The notes beneath the pieces were generated by a model. That model searched no databases. It was given only the letters and a program-made list of their open reading frames with translations, and had not been told where the DNA came from. From NCBI GenBank assembly GCA_015060865.1, contig SUXS01000005.1, positions 1-64,000 of the forward strand: a stretch of 64,000 bases of DNA, written 5' to 3'. Shown in pieces: positions 16,634 to 25,300 of this stretch. Source of the DNA: Bacteroidales bacterium (GTDB lineage Bacteria > Bacteroidota > Bacteroidia > Bacteroidales > Bacteroidaceae). Position numbers and translations under genes: made by a program. Every line of letters starts with the position of its first letter. Position 1 is the first letter of the stretch.

Positions 16634-18811
16634 TTAAGATTGTGTGTCTTCAATATACTCTTGTACGATAGCTAGAATCTCTTTGCCGAACATCTGTAAT
16701 GACTTCTTCCCGAATCCGGGTATTTGCATCAGTTCCTTGCCACTGGTGGGCAATTCATTGGTGATGCCTATGAGCGCCCGCTGGATAAGGACACCATAGA
16801 CTGGGCGGCCTAGCTCTTCGGCACGTTGTGCACGCCATGCTCGTAGCCGTTGGAATAGTTTGGGATGGCGTATGTCGCTATTACGGTCTAATTCAACCTT
16901 GTCGGGGATACGTGATTTGCGTTCACGGGTGGCTGGTTGCTCTGCGTTGAGAAGCCCTATAGCTTTGTCCTTGAGGTATGTGGTTACCGTAAATCCATGT
17001 GCGGAGACTTGGTTGAGCAGATGGCGTTTCTGTTTGAACGACTGTTGAAGGTTGTATGTGGCCTCGATGGCTCGTTCACGAATGTCTTTGTTGTCACTGT
17101 CAATGCGTGTCCGTTCTATGAGGGGGGCAATCCACTCGTCAAGTTGGGTAGAAAAGTAGGTTGAAGCTTTGTGTATGCGTTCGGCAAGATGTGGGTCGGT
17201 AGCATATTCGTCAGTCTGCCTTATCAGTGTAGCATATTGGTGATAAAAGGTACTTGATACGTTGGTGATGCGCTGGGTTATCTGCTCACTTGTATCCTTG
17301 TACATCTTCAGCAAGAGGGGGTATGCTTTGTAAAGGTACTCGTCAATGAGGCGTAGCATACGGCGGAAGTCTTGTTCAAGCGTAGTGAAGGTAAATAGTT
17401 CAGTAAGCATGGCAAGGTAATAATCGCGTTCCAATGCCCCGAGACTTCCTGCTGTATGGCGTGCTTGCTCCAGCTCTGCAGTCATATAGTTGGTTACCAT
17501 GGCATCAGTTTTTACGGAATGTAATTGCAATGGAGCGGTGAGCACAAGTCCATTGAGCGAGCGGCAACGGCTAAGTGCTACATATACTTGTCCGGCAGCA
17601 AATGCTGCATTGACATCCAGTATGGCATGGTCAAATGTCAGTCCTTGGCTTTTGTGTATGGTGATGGCCCATGCCAGTCGCAAGGGGTATTGGTGAAACT
17701 CACCCTCTATTTCCTCGCGTATTTCTCGGGTCTCCTTGTCAATGACATAGCGTGCATTGGTCCATATGTCCGGTTCTACATTGATGACCACATTGTCGTC
17801 AAGGCCACGTACACAGATGTGGCTAGCATCTATTGAGGTTACGATACCTAATTTGCCATTGTAGTAACGGATACCCTGATTGTCGTTTTTTAGAAACATC
17901 ACTTGGCAGCCTTTCTTTAGCATGAGGGTCTCTTCTGCAGGATAGGATGATTCAGGGAAGTTTCCTGTAACCTTTGCTTTGAAAGAGAAGCGTACCCCTT
18001 TGAGCTCATCCATGCGTTGCTTGTTGTGGCTATTGGCAGTGGCATTGTGCGTGGTAAGACGAATGATGCCTTCTGACTGATTACTGTGCGAGAGCTTTTC
18101 CGGTATATATCGGCTGTTGATTTTTGCTAAGCTTTCGCGGGTGAGGCGATTGTCGCGCACCTCATTTAAGATATTGATGAAGGTCTTGTCTGTCTGCCGA
18201 TACACCTGTTGCAGCTCGATTGTGACATGCTGGGCTTGTTGTAGGGCGATACTCCCGAAGAAGTATGGCGTACTGTAGTACTCACGTAGGAGAGTCCATT
18301 CAGAGTCTTTTACTACAGGAGCCAGCTGGCTGAGATCGCCAATCATTAGCAGCTGCACACCGCCAAAGGGGCGATGTCTGTCTTTGTGCATTCTTAGCAC
18401 AGCATCTATTTGGTCGAGGAGGTCGGCACGTACCATGGAAATCTCGTCGATGACGAGGAGGTCTAGTGTGCGTATGATGTTCTTTTTCTCTTTGCTGAAG
18501 CGGTACTTCTCATCTTTGGCGCTGAATGAGCCTCCAGGTATGTAGGGGGCCAGCGGAAATTGAAAGAACGAGTGTATAGTGACCCCTCCTGCATTGATAG
18601 CTGCTACGCCGGTTGGAGCAACCACAACCATTCGTTTGGGTGACCTCTCCTTAAGCCGGCGCAGAAAAGTCGTCTTGCCGGTTCCGGCCTTGCCTGTGAG
18701 GAAGACGTTTATTCCGGTACGTTCTACGAATTGCCATGCCAGGTCAAGTTCGGGGTTTTCATGATATTCTATATGCATCGTTTGTCGTTCTGCATGCATG
18801 GTGTTGCTCAT
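16634..18811 (-). CDS. PIF1-like helicase with C-terminal HRDC domain
   Basis: 725-residue superfamily 1B DNA helicase. Motif I is FLTGKAGTGKTTFLRRL (about 35-50), then VVAPTGVAAINAGG (Ia), LLVIDEISMV (II), IGDLSQLAPV (III), and near residue 390 LAWAITIHKSQGLTFD (V) and YVALSRCRSL (VI). Residues about 640-720 (FQRLRAWRAQRAEELGRPVY, then IPGFGKKSLQMFG) form an HRDC domain used for DNA binding. Its role is probably genome maintenance, for example displacement synthesis or unwinding of G-quadruplexes. It lies 25 bases after trmD and 8 bases before the GH115 gene on the same strand. A start at Met12 is possible. Confidence 0.88.
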   Translation of the reverse strand: MSNTMHAERQTMHIEYHENPELDLAWQFVERTGINVFLTGKAGTGKTTFLRRLKERSPKRMVVVAPTGVAAINAGGVTIHSFFQFPLAPYIPGGSFSAKDEKYRFSKEKKNIIRTLDLLVIDEISMVRADLLDQIDAVLRMHKDRHRPFGGVQLLMIGDLSQLAPVVKDSEWTLLREYYSTPYFFGSIALQQAQHVTIELQQVYRQTDKTFINILNEVRDNRLTRESLAKINSRYIPEKLSHSNQSEGIIRLTTHNATANSHNKQRMDELKGVRFSFKAKVTGNFPESSYPAEETLMLKKGCQVMFLKNDNQGIRYYNGKLGIVTSIDASHICVRGLDDNVVINVEPDIWTNARYVIDKETREIREEIEGEFHQYPLRLAWAITIHKSQGLTFDHAILDVNAAFAAGQVYVALSRCRSLNGLVLTAPLQLHSVKTDAMVTNYMTAELEQARHTAGSLGALERDYYLAMLTELFTFTTLEQDFRRMLRLIDEYLYKAYPLLLKMYKDTSEQITQRITNVSSTFYHQYATLIRQTDEYATDPHLAERIHKASTYFSTQLDEWIAPLIERTRIDSDNKDIRERAIEATYNLQQSFKQKRHLLNQVSAHGFTVTTYLKDKAIGLLNAEQPATRERKSRIPDKVELDRNSDIRHPKLFQRLRAWRAQRAEELGRPVYGVLIQRALIGITNELPTSGKELMQIPGFGKKSLQMFGKEILAIVQEYIEDTQS

Positions 18812-18836
18812 TGTGTCGTATAGGTGTTGTCTTTTC

Positions 18837-19523
18837 CTATAGATTATCTTCTTTCAGTAAGTCGGGGCGTAAGCGATGAGTGCGCTCCAGTGATTGTTGC
18901 AGTTCCCAATCCCGTATTTTGGCTTCGTGCCCCGATAGTAGGATGTCGGGTACGCGCCATCCATTATATTCTGCGGGACGTGTATATACAGGTGGCGCCA
19001 ACAGGTTGTCTTGAAATGAATCTGAGAGGGCAGACTGCTCATCGCTAATGACTCCTGGGATGATGCGCACGATGCTGTCTGCCATGACGGCAGCAGCAAG
19101 TTCTCCTCCAGTAAGCACGTAGTCTCCAATGCTTATTTCACGGGTAATGAGGTGCTCCCTTATGCGATAGTCGATGCCTTTGAAGTGCCCACATAAGATG
19201 ATGATGTTTTCGTACATCGACATGCTATTGGCCGTTTTTTGGTTCCATTGCTCACCGTCGGGGGTGGTAAAGATGACTTCATCGTAGTGACGCTCGCTTT
19301 TCAATTTGGTGATGAGACGGTCGATAGGTTCAATCTTCATGACCATGCCGGCACATCCCCCAAAAGGGTAGTCATCGGTGCGGTGATGTTTGTCGGTAGT
19401 ATAATCACGTATGTTGTGTATTACAATCTCGGCCAGTCCTTTTTTCTTGGCGCGTGCCATGATGGAACATTCAAAAAATCCCTCAATCATTTCGGGGAGT
19501 ACAGTGAGTATATCTATGCGCAT
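18837..19523 (-). CDS. trmD: tRNA (guanine37-N1)-methyltransferase
   Basis: 228-residue SPOUT-family enzyme that methylates G37 in tRNAs reading codons starting with C, using SAM, and so prevents +1 frameshifting. It contains [13 protein letters not shown] at the start, [14 protein letters not shown], the trefoil-knot SAM site [28 protein letters not shown] and the C-terminal [14 protein letters not shown] end ([10 protein letters not shown]). Length is typical. It heads a run that continues into the helicase and GH115 genes. A TACTTTTG element at 19550-19557 on the minus strand may be its promoter. Confidence 0.96.
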   Translation of the reverse strand: MRIDILTVLPEMIEGFFECSIMARAKKKGLAEIVIHNIRDYTTDKHHRTDDYPFGGCAGMVMKIEPIDRLITKLKSERHYDEVIFTTPDGEQWNQKTANSMSMYENIIILCGHFKGIDYRIREHLITREISIGDYVLTGGELAAAVMADSIVRIIPGVISDEQSALSDSFQDNLLAPPVYTRPAEYNGWRVPDILLSGHEAKIRDWELQQSLERTHRLRPDLLKEDNL

Positions 19524-19549
19524 GGATCAATCCGTTTTTTATTCCAATA

Positions 19550-19557
19550 CAAAAGTA
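19550..19557 (-). promoter_or_regulatory. Possible -7 element of trmD
   Basis: TACTTTTG on the minus strand, 27 bases before the trmD ATG; no clear -33 partner. Confidence 0.4.
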
Positions 19558-19616
19558 CAAATAATTTGCTTTGTATTGATATGTATGGCGGCTTTTTTGC
19601 TTCTGGGCAGAAACTC

Positions 19617-20975
19617 TTATGGGGTGGGGAGGTGTCCGAGTCTGATTTCCACGATGTCGTTCTCGTCTCCTTTCAGTCTATAGCGCTCGCTGCTACGCTT
19701 TCCTATAGCCCATATTATGTCATCTCCATTGCATAGTAGCCATTGCTGTGATTTTTCGGTACGAGGAATCTTGAGGTCTGTATAGAAGTCGCTCAAGAGT
19801 TTGCTCCCTTTCATGCCGAAGGGGTAAAAGCGGTCTCCCTCTTTGGGGTGTCGTATCGTAAGTGTTGTTTTAATACGTGAGGCATCAATGGTGCAGATGT
19901 CAGCACTTTGGGGGATCTGCCACGAGGCATCGGGCTTTATATGCCGTATGGTAAGGGTGGTGCCGTCGGGCATTTCCATAATGCCGCTTTCGGGGAGTTC
20001 ATATATCCTGTCTGTAGCTCTCTCCGCTGTCGTTCCCTTGCGCCGCAGAAGCAAGTGGGTACGGTCACGTAAGAGGATATAGCCTGGGGCATGGAATTGT
20101 GGTCCGGCATGGTTCTCAAGCGAACGGAATATGTCTGCCACTTGTCGGGACCTGAATCCGTAAGGATATAATATTTCAAACAGCTGTGCTTGCGGTATAT
20201 CGGTGTTTAACAATGAGGCAATGTTGATGTCTACTCCATGGGCATGCTGTGTGACAATGCGGTGGTTGTTCTCCTTTATCGCTTTGTTGTAGATGATAGC
20301 TGCATCTGCCAGATGGGTGGCTGCTTGTGCAATGTTTGCTGTAGCACAAGGGTTGATCTCTTGCATTAAAGGGAGCAGTGAAAGGCGTATCTTGTTGCGT
20401 GCATATTCATCGGTAAGATTGGTGCTGTCTGTTACATACGCTTGCCCGAGTTTTGACAGATAGGCTATCACCTCATCTCGGTTAAGGCATAGCAGAGGAC
20501 GTACTACATACCCGTTTCGTGCATGTATGCCTGTCAGACCATTGATGCCGGCTCCCCGTATAAGGTTGAGCAATAATGTCTCAACGGCATCGTCCTGATG
20601 GTGGGCTACAGCGATACAGTCCAATTGCTTGGCTTGTCGTATGGACTCAAATTCGCGGTACCTGAGTTCACGGGCAGCGGTTTCTATGGATAAATGGTGC
20701 TGTGCAGCATAACTCTCCGTATCGAAATGCACTACCTCTAAACGAATATTCATCGTATGGCAAAGCTCTGTCACGAACTGTTCGTCACGGTTGCTCTCCT
20801 CACCTCTTAGATGGAAATTACAGTGGACAGCCTGGCATTTATAGCCTAAACGGATGAGTATATGTAGTAGAGCTACAGAATCAGCTCCACCGCTAACAGC
20901 CACCAATACCTGTGCACCAGAATTCAGCAGGTGGTGTTGGCTGATAAACTTTTCTACACGTCTTTCCTGTTCCAT
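19617..20975 (-). CDS. tilS: tRNA(Ile)-lysidine synthetase
   Basis: 452-residue ATP-dependent enzyme that converts cytidine 34 of the CAU-anticodon tRNA-Ile to lysidine, so that it reads AUA. The PP-loop LVAVSGGADSVALLH is at about 23-38, followed by AVHCNFHLRGEES and VAHHQDDAVETLLLNLIRGAGINGL (only partly quoted: VAHHQDDAVETLL). The C-terminal region with PKEGDRFYPFGMKGSKLLSD (about 380) is the TilS substrate-binding domain. Length is normal. It is separated by 93 bases from trmD on the same strand. Confidence 0.95.
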   Translation of the reverse strand: MEQERRVEKFISQHHLLNSGAQVLVAVSGGADSVALLHILIRLGYKCQAVHCNFHLRGEESNRDEQFVTELCHTMNIRLEVVHFDTESYAAQHHLSIETAARELRYREFESIRQAKQLDCIAVAHHQDDAVETLLLNLIRGAGINGLTGIHARNGYVVRPLLCLNRDEVIAYLSKLGQAYVTDSTNLTDEYARNKIRLSLLPLMQEINPCATANIAQAATHLADAAIIYNKAIKENNHRIVTQHAHGVDINIASLLNTDIPQAQLFEILYPYGFRSRQVADIFRSLENHAGPQFHAPGYILLRDRTHLLLRRKGTTAERATDRIYELPESGIMEMPDGTTLTIRHIKPDASWQIPQSADICTIDASRIKTTLTIRHPKEGDRFYPFGMKGSKLLSDFYTDLKIPRTEKSQQWLLCNGDDIIWAIGKRSSERYRLKGDENDIVEIRLGHLPTP

Positions 20976-21107
20976 AGTGTAAAATTAGTACAAACAATGC
21001 GAAAAAGCAAATAAAGGGTTGAGCTGATTTTTTAGGGGAGTGAAAGCTAATCTGTTTTTAACTATTTCGCTCGTTCATTGGATATCCAAGATGTCCTTTG
21101 GGCGCAT

Positions 21108-21707
21108 TTACTTATGACGCTTGGCCAGTTCATCTTCGAGGTCAGAGAGTGAGCAGCCCATCTGTTCGGTGAGTACGAGGAGGTGGTAAAGCAGGTCGCC
21201 GGCTTCGTAAAGGTAGCGTTCGCGGTTGCCGTCGATAGCCTCGATGACGGTCTCTACGGCCTCTTCGCCTACTTTCTGGGCTATCTTGTTGACCCCTTTG
21301 TTGAAGAGGTAGGTGGTGTATGAGCCCTCGGGCATCTGGACGTGGCGGTCCTTGATGCAGGCTTCGAGGGTGCCGAGGAATCCTTCGTTATCGCGTGTGT
21401 CGAAGCATGCTGTGGTGCCACGGTGGCAGGTGGGGCCGTCGGGGCGGGCTTTGATGAGTAGGGTGTCACCATCACAATCGGCAAACATTTCTACTACGTG
21501 GAGGAAGTTGCCGCTTGTCTCGCCTTTGGTCCAGAGGGACTGGCGTGTGCGGCTATAGAAGGTGACGCGGCCTTCGGCCTGTGTCTTCTCGAAAGCTTCC
21601 TGGTTCATGTAGCCGAGCATCAGCACCTTGAGGCTGTCGGCATCCTGGATGATGACGGGGAGAAGCCCGTCGGCTGTCTTGCTTAGGTTGAAATCTTGGT
21701 AGGTCAT
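21108..21707 (-). CDS. hisIE: Bifunctional phosphoribosyl-AMP cyclohydrolase / phosphoribosyl-ATP pyrophosphatase
   Basis: 199-residue fusion catalysing steps 2 and 3 of histidine synthesis. The HisI part (about 1-110) shows MLGYMNQEAFEKT, SRTRQSLWTKGETSG and the metal-binding Cys/Asp set DCDGDTLL and PTCHRGTTACF; the HisE part (about 115-199) shows KGVNKIAQKVGEEAVETVIE and EAGDLLYHLLVLTEQ. It is the last gene of the operon hisB-H-A-F-IE. A 10-bp periodic CCTAGG repeat (21731-21780) lies in the 87-base gap to hisF, just before its start codon. Confidence 0.96.
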   Translation of the reverse strand: MTYQDFNLSKTADGLLPVIIQDADSLKVLMLGYMNQEAFEKTQAEGRVTFYSRTRQSLWTKGETSGNFLHVVEMFADCDGDTLLIKARPDGPTCHRGTTACFDTRDNEGFLGTLEACIKDRHVQMPEGSYTTYLFNKGVNKIAQKVGEEAVETVIEAIDGNRERYLYEAGDLLYHLLVLTEQMGCSLSDLEDELAKRHK

Positions 21708-21730
21708 ATTTATATCTTTTTTCTATATTT

Positions 21731-21780
21731 TCTAGGGGTTCCTAGGACTCCCTAGGATCTCCTAGGAAAACCTAAAATAC
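21731..21780. repeat. 10-bp periodic CCTAGG repeat between hisF and hisIE
   Basis: Five units of exactly 10 bp beginning tctagg/cctagg/cctaaa (21731, 21741, 21751, 21761, 21771). The palindromic TCCTAGGA recurs. Related to 44301-44360, with which it shares the 16-mer CCTAGGAGATCCTAGG (minus-strand reading). Confidence 0.8.
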
Positions 21781-21794
21781 AATGATTCTCTTCT

Positions 21795-22550
21795 TTATCT
21801 CCGCACCGCTATGCCTCTTTCGCTGAGTGCCTGCTTGAGCACGGGTATGGGTATCTCGCCGTAGTGGAAGATGCTGGCGGCCAGTGCGGCATCGGCACGT
21901 CCGTGGGTGAGCACTTCGGCAATGTCGTCAATGCTGCCGGCTCCGCCTGAGGCGATGATGGGTATGCGCAGGTGTTCGGCCAGGCGGGCAAAGGTATCGC
22001 AAGGGTATCCCTGACGAGTGCCGTCGTGGTTCATTGAGGTGAAAAGCAGTTCGCCCGCTCCGCGCTCCTGTGCCTCGTGTGCCCAGGCAAAGAGTTCCTT
22101 GTCGGTGGGGCGGCTGCCTCCGTGCGTGGTGGCCAGCCAACGTCCGTCGATGAGCTTGGCATCAATGGCGATGACAACAAACTGTGAACCATACTTTGAG
22201 GCAATCTCGTCGATGAGGTTCGGGTTGCGTATGGCGGCACTGTTGATGCTCACCTTGTCGGCACCGGCATCGAGCAGTCGGGCGGCATCGTCGAGTGTGC
22301 TGATGCCTCCTCCTACGGTGAAGGGGATATCTATCTCCTCGGCTATGCGGGTTACGAGATGTGTGAAGGTACTGCGTCCTTCGCGTGTGGCACTGATGTC
22401 GAGGTAGACGAGCTCGTCGGCTCCTTCGCGAGCATACTGGCTTCCAAGGGCTACGGCATCGCCTACGTCGCGCAGACCTTCAAAATTGATGCCCTTGACG
22501 GTGCGTCCGTCCTTGACATCCAGGCAGGGTATGATACGTTTGGCTAACAT
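21795..22550 (-). CDS. hisF: Imidazole glycerol phosphate synthase, cyclase subunit
   Basis: 251-residue TIM barrel that takes ammonia from HisH and converts PRFAR to imidazole glycerol phosphate and AICAR. The start MLAKRIIPCLDVKDGRTVKG holds the catalytic Asp11, and AIDAKLIDGRW contains the second (Asp130 region); VGGGISTLDDA and ASGGAGSIDDIAEVL form phosphate sites. The start codon overlaps the end of hisA by 7 bases, so translation is probably coupled. Length is normal. Confidence 0.97.
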   Translation of the reverse strand: MLAKRIIPCLDVKDGRTVKGINFEGLRDVGDAVALGSQYAREGADELVYLDISATREGRSTFTHLVTRIAEEIDIPFTVGGGISTLDDAARLLDAGADKVSINSAAIRNPNLIDEIASKYGSQFVVIAIDAKLIDGRWLATTHGGSRPTDKELFAWAHEAQERGAGELLFTSMNHDGTRQGYPCDTFARLAEHLRIPIIASGGAGSIDDIAEVLTHGRADAALAASIFHYGEIPIPVLKQALSERGIAVRR

Positions 22551-23293
22551 CTTCTAATCTCCTCTAAACTAATCCGTCCCTCATAGATGGCCTTGCCCAC
22601 GATGACGTGGCGCAGGTTCATCTCATTGAGGCGGTATATATCGTCCATGGCGCTGATGCCGCCACTCACGATGATGTCCAACTCGGGATATGCCGCTTGC
22701 ATGCGAGCATAGAGGTCGAAGGATGGCCCCTGCAGCATACCGTCCTTGGCAATGTCGGTGCAGATGACCTCGCGCAGTCCATGGGGGGTAAAGCGGTCGA
22801 TGAGCGACTCGATGGTCTGCTCCGACTGGTCCATCCATCCGTTGATGGCTACACGGCCATCATTGACGTCGGCACCGAGGATGAGTCGGTCGCCACCATA
22901 CTGCTCGAGCCAGCGGGCAAACAGTTCGGGTCGGCTCACTGCCACGCTACCTATGATGAGGTGGTGTGCGCCGGCGTTAAAGGCGTCGCGCAAGGCTTCG
23001 TCGCTCTTGATGCCACCGCCCCATTCGATATCGAGTGAGGTGCGCGTGGCAATCTCTTCCAGCACGTGCAGGTTGCGGGGACTGCTGCTCTTTGCACCAT
23101 CGAGGTCTACGAGGTGCAGACGGCGTATGCCTATGTCCTGATAGCGCAGTGCCATGTCGAGCGGTGAGGCATCGTACTGCTTCTTCTGGCTGTAGTCGCC
23201 CTTGGTGAGGCGCACGCACTTGCCGTCAATGAGATCAATGGCAGGGATTATATTAATTGACAATTTATCGTTTGAATCTGTCATCTTGTTCAT
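22544..23293 (-). CDS. hisA: ProFAR isomerase (HisA)
   Basis: 249-residue TIM-barrel enzyme that isomerises ProFAR to PRFAR. It shows IIPAIDLIDGKCVRLTKGDY (catalytic Asp in AIDL), EWGGGIKSDEALRDAFNAGA and DIIVSGGISAMDDI. The first ATG (23293) overlaps the hisH stop as ATGA; a second ATG three codons later is possible. The family usually begins only a few residues before the IPAIDL strand, so the first ten residues are a slightly long tail. Confidence 0.96.
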   Translation of the reverse strand: MNKMTDSNDKLSINIIPAIDLIDGKCVRLTKGDYSQKKQYDASPLDMALRYQDIGIRRLHLVDLDGAKSSSPRNLHVLEEIATRTSLDIEWGGGIKSDEALRDAFNAGAHHLIIGSVAVSRPELFARWLEQYGGDRLILGADVNDGRVAINGWMDQSEQTIESLIDRFTPHGLREVICTDIAKDGMLQGPSFDLYARMQAAYPELDIIVSGGISAMDDIYRLNEMNLRHVIVGKAIYEGRISLEEIRRC

Positions 23294-23970
23294 AGCTCCA
23301 GGAAGTTTTTAAGGATTTGTGCTCCTACGGCTCCGCTCTTCTCGGGGTGAAACTGGGTGCCGAAGAAGTTGTCGCGGCCGAGAGCACCACTGAATGCGTT
23401 GATGTAGTGGGAAGTTGCGATAGTGTCGTCGCACAACTCGGGATAGTAGGAGTGTACGTAGTAGATATAGGCTCCTTCGTCAATATGATTGAAGAGTGGT
23501 GTGCGCAGGTCGGTAATCTGGTTCCAGCCCATGTGGGGAACTTTTTCAATAGTCAACGGTCTACGGTCTACGGTCAACGGCTTATTGGCAGGCTCCGTGC
23601 AGTGTGTACATCCGGATGGCGACTGTTGACTGTTGTCTGTTGTCTGTTGACAGACAAACTTCTTCACTCTCGTACGGAAGATGCCCATACAGTCCACGTC
23701 GCCCTCCTCGCTGCTTTGGCACATCAGTTGGGTGCCCACGCAGATGCCCAGTACGGGTTGCGTTAGGGTGGGGATGAGGCTGTCGAGGCCGCGCTCGGCG
23801 AGCTTGGCCATGGCAGTGGAGGCTTCGCCCACGCCTGGCAGTATCACCTTGTCGGCAGTGGTGAGCAGGCGCTTGTCATCGGTATACACCCAGTCGGTGC
23901 AACCTACGCGAGCCAAGGCGTTGGTCACCGAACGTATGTTTCCTGTGTCGTAGTTTACTATAGCTATCAT
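23290..23970 (-). CDS. hisH: Imidazole glycerol phosphate synthase, glutaminase subunit, with a repeat-derived insertion
   Basis: 226-residue class I glutamine amidotransferase that feeds ammonia to HisF. The nucleophile is Cys77 in GICVGTQLMC, and the triad is completed by His208 and Glu210 in FGTQFHPEKS. It is longer than the usual 195-205 residues because residues 107-142 form an extra segment between KKFV and KVPHMGWNQ. This segment (nt 23545-23652) is coded by repeats of gtctgttg and acggtcta type that occur elsewhere in this window only in intergenic DNA. The insertion is in frame and falls in a surface loop in known HisH structures (inference), so activity may be kept. Starts 4 bases inside the end of hisB. 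Confidence 0.93.
   Translation of the reverse strand: MIAIVNYDTGNIRSVTNALARVGCTDWVYTDDKRLLTTADKVILPGVGEASTAMAKLAERGLDSLIPTLTQPVLGICVGTQLMCQSSEEGDVDCMGIFRTRVKKFVCQQTTDNSQQSPSGCTHCTEPANKPLTVDRRPLTIEKVPHMGWNQITDLRTPLFNHIDEGAYIYYVHSYYPELCDDTIATSHYINAFSGALGRDNFFGTQFHPEKSGAVGAQILKNFLEL
23545..23652. repeat. Repeat-derived insertion inside hisH
   Basis: 108 bases with cggtctacggtctacggtc (23557-23575 region) and tgttgactgttgtctgttg-type units (about 23625-23650), similar to the intergenic acagacaacgga strings at 25908-25945 and 61318-61390. It keeps the hisH frame open. Confidence 0.75.
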
Positions 23971-25091
23971 AATACTCCCTTGCTGCTGGGTAAATCGTAG
24001 TTGAATGGTTGGCGATGCAGGGCGGCACGCAGGCTGCGGGCAAAGGCCTTGAACACACCTTCGATGAGGTGATGGTTGTTGTCGCCGCGGGCGCTGATGT
24101 GGAGGTTACACTGCATGGCTGCGCACAATGAGTAGAAGAAGTGGCGGAACATCTCGGTGGGTGTGTCGCCCACATACTCGCGGGTGAAGGTAACATCCCA
24201 GTCAAAGTCGATACGTCCACCGAGGTCGAGCAGTACAAGCGCCTTGCACTCGTCCATAGGGAGGGCAAAGCCGTAACGCTCTATGCCGCGCTTGTCGCCC
24301 AATGCCTCGCGCAGGGTGTTGCCGAGGGCAATGGCTACATCCTCCATCGTGTGGTGCTCGTCTACCTCGAGGTCGCCCTGGCATTGTATCTGCAGGGAGA
24401 TGCTGCCATGGTGGGCTATCTGGTCGAGCATGTGGTCGAAGAACTTCAGTCCCGTGTCGATGCTCGTGGGCAGGTGTCCGTCGAGGTCCACGGTCACGGC
24501 AATCTTCGTCTCGCGGGTGTTGCGCTCCGTTGAGGCTACGCGGCGTGTACGGCGCAGATACTCGGCAATCTCATTCCACGAGGTGGTGCACAGGGCACAT
24601 GTCTCAGTAAGGCCTTGCTCGGCGAGTGCGTCGGCGGCATTCTCGGGCGACTGCAGCAAGATGGCGCGAGCACCAAGGTTCTTGGCCAGCATCACATCGG
24701 TGAGGCGGTCGCCAATCACGTAGCTCTCTGCAAGGTTGTAATCGCCTGTGAGGTATTTGCCAAACATGCCTATGCCCGGTTTGCGCGTAGGAGCATTCTC
24801 CTCGGGCATCGTAGGGTCGATGAGGATGTCGTCAAACTGCACACCCTCTGAGGCGAGCACCTTGAGCATCATTTCTTGTGGGGGAAGGAAGTCCTCCATG
24901 GGGAAACTGGCAGTGCCGAGTCCGTCCTGGTTGCTGGCCATGACGAGTTGGTAGCCAAGGTTGCTGATGGCTTTCATGCCACTGATGGCACCGGGCACAA
25001 AGTCCGTTTTAGGTATACTATCTATCTGATAGTCCACGGGCGGCTCCACGAGAATAGTGCCGTCGCGGTCAATGACGAGTAGTCGGTTCAT
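23967..25091 (-). CDS. hisB: Bifunctional histidinol-phosphatase / imidazoleglycerol-phosphate dehydratase
   Basis: 374-residue fusion for two steps of histidine synthesis. The N-terminal HAD phosphatase (about 1-165) starts MNRLLVIDRDGTI with nucleophile Asp8 and acid Asp10. The C-terminal dehydratase (about 178-374) carries FFDHMLDQIAHHG, DEHHTMEDVAIALG and the matching second metal motif (NNHHLIEGVFKA). It is the first gene of the visible operon; hisG, hisD and hisC, which often precede it in Bacteroidetes, are not upstream here. The leader holds a perfect 19-bp inverted repeat. Confidence 0.97.
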   Translation of the reverse strand: MNRLLVIDRDGTILVEPPVDYQIDSIPKTDFVPGAISGMKAISNLGYQLVMASNQDGLGTASFPMEDFLPPQEMMLKVLASEGVQFDDILIDPTMPEENAPTRKPGIGMFGKYLTGDYNLAESYVIGDRLTDVMLAKNLGARAILLQSPENAADALAEQGLTETCALCTTSWNEIAEYLRRTRRVASTERNTRETKIAVTVDLDGHLPTSIDTGLKFFDHMLDQIAHHGSISLQIQCQGDLEVDEHHTMEDVAIALGNTLREALGDKRGIERYGFALPMDECKALVLLDLGGRIDFDWDVTFTREYVGDTPTEMFRHFFYSLCAAMQCNLHISARGDNNHHLIEGVFKAFARSLRAALHRQPFNYDLPSSKGVL

Positions 25092-25108
25092 ACAATCTTT
25101 TTACTTTA

Positions 25109-25184
25109 AGAAACTGTTTGGATTTTATTTCGAGTCCGAAAAGTTCTTCAAATACATATTAACGTTAAAATCCAAACAGTTTCT
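25109..25184 (-). other. Perfect 19-bp inverted repeat in the his operon leader
   Basis: Arm AGAAACTGTTTGGATTTTA (25109-25127) and its exact complement at 25166-25184, with a 38-base spacer. It lies between the promoter (25191-25220) and hisB, so a transcript would begin with a 19-bp hairpin. The loop and second arm can code a 10-residue peptide, MYLKNFSDSK (25125-25157, minus), which has no histidine. Confidence 0.8.
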
Positions 25185-25190
25185 AATCCG

Positions 25191-25247
25191 CAAAGATACA
25201 ATATGCAAATAGGACAACAAAATAAATTGTTTATTTTTTTATTTTCC
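25191..25247 (-). promoter_or_regulatory. Promoter of the his operon, extended module
   Basis: Minus strand TTG (25218-25220), 19 bases, TATCTTTG (25191-25198). It is preceded by an A/T palindromic block as at dnaX and the chromate transporter. Confidence 0.75.
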
Positions 25248-25300
25248 GGGCTTGTTGTACCTTTAGCTTGTAGCTACAAGCAGAAGGGACACTGCGCCTC

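Noticed and set aside
25125..25157. Histidine attenuator leader peptide before hisB
   Set aside because: The only small frame codes MYLKNFSDSK, without histidine codons, and no terminator/antiterminator pair is evident; the hairpin is reported without that role.
25249..25280. Second plus-strand promoter with TACCTTTA
   Set aside because: The -7 element is degenerate and the true module with a perfect -33/-7 pair lies 100 bases downstream.
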